Below, piece by piece: positions 1 to 4,974 of a DNA stretch of 28,221 nucleotides. Source of the stretch: RGIG8597 sp045133795 (GTDB lineage: Bacteria; Spirochaetota; GWE2-31-10). The translations under genes and the position numbers were made by a program. Position 1 is the first letter of the stretch, and each line of letters opens with the position of its first letter. The stretch is from the NCBI GenBank assembly GCA_045133795.1, contig JBGUUT010000041.1, positions 1 through 28,221 of the forward strand, read 5' to 3'. The notes beneath the pieces were generated by a model. It was not told the DNA's origin. It made no database searches and saw only the letters and a list, made by a program, of their open reading frames with translations.

Positions 1-825
1 ATAGGAATTGTTACTGGAGATTATGAATATAGACCTGAAGGAGGTGATTATCCTAGATATCGAACTGTAAAATGGATTGTAAAAGGAATAAAAGAAAACA
101 TAGTAGAAAAAAATCATGGAAAAACTTTAACATTAGCAAGTGTATATAAACTTTCGGTTTCTATTAAAGATGTATTTGATATTGTAGAAAAATATTCTAC
201 GAATCAAACGCTTTCTTCCGACTCACAAGAAAAAACAAGCAATAGCCCATACGTTTTCATCATCGATGAAATCAACCGTGGGGAAGTGGCAAAAATCTTT
301 GGAGAACTTTTTTATTGTGTGGATCTAGGATATCGAGGGAAAGAGGGAAAAATAAATACACAGTATCAAAATTTAATAAAAGAAAATAACATTTTTTATT
401 CAGGCTTTTTCATCCCGGAAAATGTGTACATCATCGGAACAATGAACGACATTGACCGAAGCGTTGAATCAATGGATTTTGCCTTCCGTCGTCGTTTTAC
501 TTGGGCAGAAGTAAAAGCAGAAGATACTCAATATATGTTAGATGCAGAGCTAGACGCAGTTCTTGCAGATGAAGCAAAACGTCGAATGGACAATTTAAAC
601 GCTACAATTTCAAAACTTCCAGACTTAAACGCAGCTTATCACATCGGTGCAAGTTATTTCTTGAAATTAAAAAACTACGACGGCGATTTTGGCAAACTTT
701 GGGAATATCACATCAAAGGAATTTTAGAAGAATATTTACGGGGCAATCCGGATAAAGATAAATATTTAAAACAGTTGGAAAATGCTTATAATGGAGAAAG
801 CGATAAAACGTCAAATCAACAATAG
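1..825 (+). CDS. mcrB: McrB-like AAA+ ATPase of a modification-dependent restriction system, 5' partial
   Basis: The frame is open from base 1 to the TAG at 823-825, so the gene starts outside the window. Residues ~1-70 resemble the EVE-like N-terminal domain of some McrB-type proteins (VTGDYEYRPEGG, then YRTVKWI). Next come the Walker B motif FIIDEINRGE (residues ~87-96), sensor-1-like IIGTMNDIDRS and arginine-finger region DFAFRRRFTW. IDEINRG and the TMN-DRS pair are hallmarks of McrB. In this family the AAA+ ring powers the McrC nuclease after a modified base is recognised. No Walker A (GxxGxGKT) lies in the visible part, although the EVE-like stretch is only about 50 residues before Walker B; it must be further upstream or missing. 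The partner mcrC lies 658 bp downstream, beyond a repeat block. Family call is firm; completeness unknown. Confidence 0.85.
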   Translation: MGIVTGDYEYRPEGGDYPRYRTVKWIVKGIKENIVEKNHGKTLTLASVYKLSVSIKDVFDIVEKYSTNQTLSSDSQEKTSNSPYVFIIDEINRGEVAKIFGELFYCVDLGYRGKEGKINTQYQNLIKENNIFYSGFFIPENVYIIGTMNDIDRSVESMDFAFRRRFTWAEVKAEDTQYMLDAELDAVLADEAKRRMDNLNATISKLPDLNAAYHIGASYFLKLKNYDGDFGKLWEYHIKGILEEYLRGNPDKDKYLKQLENAYNGESDKTSNQQ

Positions 826-864
826 TTTTTATAACAAGGGACTTGCGTTTGGTATTTACTCTAA

Positions 865-981
865 TAGCTTATAAACAGAAACATTTGTAGCTGGAAAGGT
901 TTCCGTCAGTAACGTAGTAGAGACATCTATATTAGCTTATACAGAGAAATGTTTGTAGCTAGAAAGGTTTTCGTCAGTAAC
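865..981. repeat. Two imperfect 49-bp direct repeats
   Basis: Bases 865-913 and 933-981 are two copies of the same 49-bp sequence with a 68-bp period; both begin TAGCTTATA and end GTCAGTAAC. They sit just downstream of the mcrB stop and run directly into the 23-bp tandem array. TAGCTTAT is also how many array units begin, so the two repeat types may share an origin. No coding frame crosses them. Function unknown. Confidence 0.8.
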
Positions 982-1276
982 TTATTATCGATATGTGAAA
1001 TAACTTATTTTCGATATGCTAAATAACTTATTTTCGATATGTGAAATAACTTATTTTCAATATGCTAAATAACTTATTTTCAATATGCTAAATAGCTTAT
1101 TTTCAATATGTGAAATAGCTTATTTTCAATATGTGAAATAGCTTATTTTCAATATGTGAAATAGCTTATTTTCAATATGTGAAATAGCTTATTATCGGTA
1201 TGCGAAATAGCTTATTTTCAATATGAGAAATAACTTATTTTCAATATGCGAAATAGCTTATTTTCAATATGCGAAA
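978..1276. repeat. Tandem array of thirteen 23-bp units
   Basis: The 299 bases divide exactly into 13 units of 23 bp with no insertions or deletions. A unit starts TARCTTATTTTC, continues with AATATG or GATATG, and ends in NNAAA. Early units carry TAAC and CGATATG, the middle units (1093-1184) are identical, and later units carry TGCGAAA, so the array has local homogenised blocks. The period is not a multiple of three and every frame meets stops, so it is not coding. There are no unique spacers, which excludes CRISPR. It separates mcrB from mcrC, which are usually adjacent or overlapping. It may be a slippage-prone spacer or a protein-binding array; the sequence does not decide. Confidence 0.95.
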
Positions 1277-1483
1277 TAATAAACAAAAAAATTATTGCAA
1301 AAGAATATATATTATAAAAGGTTGTATAATATGATTATAGAAGTTAAAAGGAAAAATTTTTAAAATGAAGACAACAAAATGTTACTAATTTATTGATTGA
1401 AAATTTATGATTGTAAAGATAAATAATTAGAAAATCGTATGATAAAATACAAAGATACATAGGAGAGTGGTATTTCCCACGTC
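1277..1483 (+). promoter_or_regulatory. AT-rich leader of mcrC with a candidate -10 box
   Basis: This stretch has no credible ORF, only peptides of about ten codons. A TATAAT box lies at 1325-1330, but no good -35 box is found at 16-18 bp upstream. A strong Shine-Dalgarno sequence AGGAGA (1461-1466) precedes the mcrC ATG at 1484 by an unusually long 17 nt. GTGG (1467-1470) and CCAC (1477-1480) between them can form a small hairpin. An mcrC promoter of its own is plausible because the tandem repeat block separates it from mcrB. Confidence 0.35.
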
Positions 1484-2953
1484 ATGCAACATATCACCTT
1501 AACAGACAATAAAATATCTTCTTTCTCGGATGACGAACTGCACAATAAAATCCACGCATATTACGATATACAATCCGTTGCTGGAAAAACACTTTCTGAA
1601 TTGTGCAAAGAAAACTCGAGTCTTCTTGTTTTTCCTCATAGCTTAGATGAACACAGAAACGGAATTGAAGAACTTTCTATTTGTGAGCTTTCGGGGAGAC
1701 TGACTTATAATGATGAAAATCAAATTATAAATGTGGATGATGTAAAAATAAAAACCGGCAATCTTATGGGATTTATCGGTTTTTCGGGGAAGCAAAATCA
1801 CGGTACAAAGCTCGAAATCCGTTCTAGATTTACAAATAACGACAAACAGGATTATTTCTTTCACTATATGCTTGAAAAGGTTTTTAAAATTAATCTTTTT
1901 GATATGAATTATTCTCACAGCAAAAACAATGGGTTTGATTTACTTTATTTGATTTTTCCGGCTCTTTTGAAAAGGGCTTTTAGACAGGGGATTTTCAGAA
2001 CTTACAGAACTTTTCACAAAAATGACGCAGCGGTAAAAGGTGTTATCGAAATCAGTCGGCATATCAAATACAATGAGCCTTTTAACGGAAAAATTGCTTA
2101 TCGTTCACGAGAATATTCAGCAGATAATGATATGACACAATTGATTCGCCATACAATCGAGTTTATTAAGCAGAAATCCATAGGGAAGAATGTTTTAAAT
2201 GCAGATGCTGCTACAAAAGAGGCAGTAAATCAAATTATTGTAGCGACAGATTCCTCTTATTGTTTTCAAAATCGAAGCAAGATTATTCACAGGAACATAA
2301 AGCCCGTTATACATCCGTATTTTTCGGAATACAAATATTTGCAGAAGCTTTGTCTTTTGATTTTGAGCCATCAGTCAATGCAATATGCTAAAAGTGACTC
2401 TCCGGTTTACGGAATTCTCTTTGACGGTGCATGGCTTTGGGAGGAATATCTTAATACAATTTTGCAAGATTTAAACTTTGAACATCCTACAAATAAAGAC
2501 CGAAAGGGCGGAATAAAACTTTTTGATAATACGGCAGGCTCCGGTGAAGAAACTTTTAACAAATGTTATCGCCGTATTTACCCTGATTTTTACAAAGAAA
2601 ACTCTTCGGATGATAAAAAGGACGGAGTGATTTTAGATGCAAAATATAAGCATTTAGAAAACGGATTTGTCCGAGATGATTTGTATCAGGTTATTTCTTA
2701 CATGCACACAATGAAAATTGACAAAGGCGGATTTATTTATCCGTTTGCTTTGACTTCGCCCGGTAATCTAACAGTAGAAGTAAAAACATTTCATCTTGCG
2801 GGACTTGGCGGAACGATTCGCACAATCGCTTTTCCTATTACACAAAATGCAGAAAACTACGAGTTATTTAAAACACAAATGCAGAAGGCAGAAAGCGAGT
2901 TGACAAGCAAGCTTGTATCTTCGGTGTCAGACCTGTATTCAATTTTAGTATAG
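1484..2953 (+). CDS. mcrC: McrC-like nuclease subunit of modification-dependent restriction system
   Basis: A 489-residue protein with the McrC/LlaJI layout: an N-terminal region that contacts the McrB ring, then a C-terminal PD-(D/E)xK nuclease. Candidate active-site residues are P367-D368 in RRIYPDF and D385-A-K387 in VILDAKYK, followed by a family-typical helix DLYQVISYMH. It should cut DNA when driven by the upstream McrB-like ATPase. The region around residues 168-215 (GIFRTYRTF, KGVIEI, YRSREYSADN) also matches McrC. The last ~25 codons (from base 2876) are oddly part of a repeat: the same DNA recurs at 4812-4858. The final codons form the left arm of a terminator hairpin, so the C-terminus may have been shaped by the inserted repeat. 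Start ATG 1484 is the only good one after AGGAGA. Confidence 0.9.
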   Translation: MQHITLTDNKISSFSDDELHNKIHAYYDIQSVAGKTLSELCKENSSLLVFPHSLDEHRNGIEELSICELSGRLTYNDENQIINVDDVKIKTGNLMGFIGFSGKQNHGTKLEIRSRFTNNDKQDYFFHYMLEKVFKINLFDMNYSHSKNNGFDLLYLIFPALLKRAFRQGIFRTYRTFHKNDAAVKGVIEISRHIKYNEPFNGKIAYRSREYSADNDMTQLIRHTIEFIKQKSIGKNVLNADAATKEAVNQIIVATDSSYCFQNRSKIIHRNIKPVIHPYFSEYKYLQKLCLLILSHQSMQYAKSDSPVYGILFDGAWLWEEYLNTILQDLNFEHPTNKDRKGGIKLFDNTAGSGEETFNKCYRRIYPDFYKENSSDDKKDGVILDAKYKHLENGFVRDDLYQVISYMHTMKIDKGGFIYPFALTSPGNLTVEVKTFHLAGLGGTIRTIAFPITQNAENYELFKTQMQKAESELTSKLVSSVSDLYSILV

Positions 2954-3029
2954 AGATCTGACACCTATTTTTTTACGAGGCGAAATAAAAAAATCAGAAA
3001 GAGAACTATAGAAGGTAAGTTGTGGTATA
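2876..3029 (+). repeat. Long direct repeat, copy 1 (mcrC tail, terminator palindrome, promoter)
   Basis: These 154 bases match 4812-4966 with four substitutions and one extra A. From base 2921 to about 3041 they also match 13283-13404. Copy 1 follows copy 2 up to GAACTATAGAA, then follows copy 3 (GGTAAG, TATAGT, AAAATGTAAG). It therefore looks like a recombinant of the other two. Copies 1 and 2 bracket the four-gene cassette at 3078-4795. Confidence 0.9.
2923..2974 (+). terminator. REP-type palindrome acting as mcrC terminator (copy 1)
   Basis: GGTGTCAGACCT (2923-2934) pairs with AGATCTGACACC (2954-2965), a 12-bp stem with one C/A mismatch, followed by TATTTTTTT. The left arm is inside mcrC and the stop codon lies in the loop. 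The same palindrome recurs at 4859, 13285 and 14069. Its core also recurs inverted around the RAYT pseudogene. Confidence 0.75.
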
Positions 3030-3031
3030 GT
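3023..3031 (+). promoter_or_regulatory. Extended -10 promoter candidate in repeat copy 1
   Basis: TGG followed by TATAGT (3026-3031) fits an extended -10 element (TGn-TATAnT). No strong -35 is seen. It lies 46 bp before the GIY-YIG gene start and would drive the cassette. The equivalent position in the other repeat copies has TATAAT (4963) and TATAGT (13389). Confidence 0.45.
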
Positions 3032-3077
3032 AAAATGTAAGTAGAAGCTATCAGGAATTTTATATGGAGTTTAGGAA

Positions 3078-3872
3078 ATGAAAATAAAAGAGCTGATTCC
3101 TTTTTTGGAACAAAATGAAAATGATATAAAAGTTCACTGTGCTACAGGTAGTAATGATTTATTTGCTCCAAAGAAAGCCTTTTTAAATGGTAATTTTAAG
3201 GAATGGCAAGAATATCAAACTCAAAAGAATTTTGAAAGAAAATATATTCTTTCACTTATTTTTTTGAATAAAGACGAATGGCTATTTGCAGGCATCTATA
3301 AAAGTGGTTTTGCCAAAGAAGTTAATGAAAGGTGTAAGTATAAATACAATACAGAACTTACAGATATTGGCTCTGAGTTTATTGGGAAACTAATTGTGGA
3401 TTTTAAAAAAGAGTTTCGAGCTTCTTATCTTTGTATGGAAAATCAAATAGATAAAATTGATTTACTTGAAATAACAAGAGAAGTTGCAAAAGTTGAATTT
3501 CCGGGGTATGACAGAGTGAATATTAGCTGGCAAGAATTGTCTGAAGTAATAGATACCGTAGCTTGGAAAACGGCATTGGAAAATCAAAAAGCAGTTTATC
3601 TGATAGTAGATTCTTCAAATGGGAAAAAATATGTAGGTTCTGCTTATGGCGAAAAAATGTTACATGGTAGATGGACTGATTATATACAAAGTGGTCACGG
3701 CGGAAATGTAGATTTGAAAACACTTTCTTTTGAGCATATAAAAGATAATTTTAGGTACTCAATTCTTGAAATATTCAAATCTACAACGAATGATGAGACT
3801 ATTCTGGAAAGAGAAACATGGTGGAAAGAAGTTCTTTTGACCAGAGGTGAGTTTGGATATAATAAGAATTGA
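3078..3872 (+). CDS. GIY-YIG nuclease domain protein
   Basis: 264 residues. The C-terminal ~95 residues form a GIY-YIG fold: VYLIV (Y174), KKYVGSA (Y185), HGRWTDY (R198), ILERETWWKEVL (Glu ~244-246) and terminal FGYNKN. The spacing fits the Tyr-Tyr-Arg-Glu-Asn active site, so it is probably an active metal-dependent nuclease that nicks or cuts DNA. Residues 1-165 are unrecognised, contain no membrane segment and presumably determine target or partner. It is the first gene of a cassette bracketed by long direct repeats and lies 16 bp before a DUF3791-DUF3990-DUF3791 module. It may be part of that system or an independent defence nuclease. It uses ATG 3078 after the SD-like GGAGTTTAGG. Confidence 0.8.
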   Translation: MKIKELIPFLEQNENDIKVHCATGSNDLFAPKKAFLNGNFKEWQEYQTQKNFERKYILSLIFLNKDEWLFAGIYKSGFAKEVNERCKYKYNTELTDIGSEFIGKLIVDFKKEFRASYLCMENQIDKIDLLEITREVAKVEFPGYDRVNISWQELSEVIDTVAWKTALENQKAVYLIVDSSNGKKYVGSAYGEKMLHGRWTDYIQSGHGGNVDLKTLSFEHIKDNFRYSILEIFKSTTNDETILERETWWKEVLLTRGEFGYNKN

Positions 3873-3888
3873 AATAAGAGGAAAGCTT

Positions 3889-4104
3889 ATGAGTGAAAAA
3901 CAAATTGAATATTCTGTTTTTTGTATAGAGAATGTGGCAGAACAGCTTGGCAAAACAGGAGCTGAAGTTTTTAATTTGTTAAATGAAAGCGGACTTTTGC
4001 GAGATTATATTTTTCCATCCTACGAAGCATTACATACGCAAAGTAAGCAATATATTGTCGAAGAAATTATTTCAGTTCTAAAAGAAAGGAATCTTGTTGC
4101 ATGA
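3889..4104 (+). CDS. DUF3791-family small protein (first of two)
   Basis: 71 residues from ATG 3889, which has AGAGG (3877-3881) upstream; an in-frame start at 3847 would overlap the nuclease gene and lacks a ribosome site. The core (EYSVFCIENVAEQLGKTGAEVFNLL, then LRDYIFPSYEALHTQSKQYIVEEI, each cited in part) matches DUF3791. These small alpha-helical proteins are often encoded next to DUF3990. The stop overlaps the DUF3990 start by 4 bp (ATGA), which implies translational coupling and a shared role. By position it could be the antitoxin or partner of the DUF3990 protein; this is inferred from context. Confidence 0.75.
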   Translation: MSEKQIEYSVFCIENVAEQLGKTGAEVFNLLNESGLLRDYIFPSYEALHTQSKQYIVEEIISVLKERNLVA

Positions 4105-4592
4105 GATTATATCACGGTTCAACACAAATTATAGAAAAGCCACTTGTTTCTTATGGACGTGAAAATCTTGATTTTGGAAAAGGATTTTATACAACGAATA
4201 TTCAAGAACAAGCAGAAAATTGGGTAAGTCGTTTTATTGCTTTAGGAAAAAAATCTTTTGTAAGCATTTATGAATTTGATAATCAAGATATAGAAAAAAA
4301 ATACAGATACAAAAAGTTTTTTGAATACAACGAAGAATGGCTTGATTTTGTTATTGCTTGTCGCTCCGGAAGTAATGATTATTTGAATTATGACATAATT
4401 GAAGGCGGAATTGCTAATGACAGAGTTTTTAATACTATAGAATTATATTTCTCAAACCTTATTGATAAAAATACAACATTGAATCGATTGAAATATGAAA
4501 AGCCGAATAATCAAATTTGTTTTATAAATCAATCTGTTATAGAAAAAGTTTTGATATTTCAGAATGCTTATGAAGTGAGAGTTTCAAAATGA
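4101..4592 (+). CDS. DUF3990-family protein, predicted ADP-ribosyltransferase-like toxin
   Basis: 163 residues. The N-terminus MRLYHGSTQIIEKP and the following LDFGKGFYTTN with QAENW are signatures of DUF3990. Its layout (YHGS strand, then GFYTT, then a C-terminal QICFINQS segment) resembles the NAD-binding H-Y-E type ADP-ribosyltransferase fold. The likely activity is transfer of ADP-ribose to a host or phage target. No secretion signal or membrane segment is present, so it should act in the cytoplasm. It overlaps DUF3791-type genes on both sides by 4 bp, so one toxin candidate lies between two different small partners. Family membership is fairly sure; the enzymatic role is inferred. Confidence 0.72.
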   Translation: MRLYHGSTQIIEKPLVSYGRENLDFGKGFYTTNIQEQAENWVSRFIALGKKSFVSIYEFDNQDIEKKYRYKKFFEYNEEWLDFVIACRSGSNDYLNYDIIEGGIANDRVFNTIELYFSNLIDKNTTLNRLKYEKPNNQICFINQSVIEKVLIFQNAYEVRVSK

Positions 4593-4795
4593 CAGCAGAT
4601 AAAACTTTATTACAAATGAAATATGCCCGTATAATTTCTTTACTTGCTCAAAAAATGAAAACTTCAGAAATAAAAGCTATGGAGCTTTTTTATAACTCAC
4701 ACACCTATTATTTTATGAGTAACGGAATAAGCGATTTTCATTGTTTAAGTGATGCCTACCTTACAGAAGAAATTATTTTAGAACAGAAACAATAA
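4589..4795 (+). CDS. DUF3791-like small protein (second of two)
   Basis: 68 residues starting at ATG 4589, overlapping the DUF3990 stop by 4 bp (ATGA). The sequence LLQMKYARIISLLAQKMKTS, then AMELFYNSHTY and GISDFHCLSDAYLTEEI, resembles the second type of DUF3791 protein found beside DUF3990. It differs clearly from the first DUF3791 gene, so the pair is not a recent duplication. It is soluble and mostly helical by eye. It is a probable neutraliser or complex partner of the DUF3990 protein. The gene ends 16 bp before direct repeat copy 2. Confidence 0.65.
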   Translation: MTADKTLLQMKYARIISLLAQKMKTSEIKAMELFYNSHTYYFMSNGISDFHCLSDAYLTEEIILEQKQ

Positions 4796-4811
4796 TTTTT
4801 TTACTATCTTC

Positions 4812-4966
4812 CAAATGCAGAAGGCAGAAAGCGGGTTGACAAGCAAGCTTGTATCTTCGGTGTCAGACCTGTATTCAATTTTAGTATAGAGGTCTGACAC
4901 CTATTTTTTTACGAGGCGAAATAAAAAAAATCAGAAAGAGAACTATAGAAAGCAAGTTGTGGTATA
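4812..4966 (+). repeat. Long direct repeat, copy 2 (duplicated mcrC tail, terminator, promoter)
   Basis: 155 bases about 97% identical to 2876-3029. Bases 4812-4858 duplicate the last coding part of mcrC but are not translated here. They lie after the second DUF3791 gene and before hsdR. With copy 1 they bracket the cassette 3078-4795. This is the pattern expected if the cassette arrived by recombination within, or duplication of, the mcrC 3' region. Confidence 0.9.
4859..4910 (+). terminator. REP-type palindrome/terminator (copy 2)
   Basis: GGTGTCAGACCT (4859-4870) and AGGTCTGACACC (4890-4901) form a perfect 12-bp stem, followed by TATTTTTTT (4902-4910). It terminates the cassette transcript and insulates hsdR. 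The stem is perfect here, whereas copy 1 has a mismatch. Confidence 0.8.
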
Positions 4967-4968
4967 AT
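4960..4968 (+). promoter_or_regulatory. Extended -10 promoter for hsdR, probably giving a leaderless mRNA
   Basis: TGG-TATAAT (4960-4968) is a consensus extended -10 element. The hsdR ATG at 4975 begins 7 nt after its last base, which is where transcription normally starts. There is no Shine-Dalgarno sequence before that ATG. The mRNA is therefore likely leaderless, or uses a few-nt leader. Confidence 0.55.
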
Positions 4969-4974
4969 ATTTCT

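Noticed and set aside
978..1276. CRISPR array
   Set aside because: The 23-bp units are directly contiguous with no unique spacers, and no cas gene is present.
978..1276. Repeat protein coding region
   Set aside because: The period is not a multiple of three and stop codons occur in every frame on both strands.
3847..3888. Longer N-terminus of the first DUF3791 protein
   Set aside because: No ribosome site, overlap with the nuclease gene, and family similarity begins at ATG 3889.
4957..4974. TTG start for hsdR giving six extra residues
   Set aside because: It lies inside the repeat-borne -10 promoter, so transcription would begin after it.
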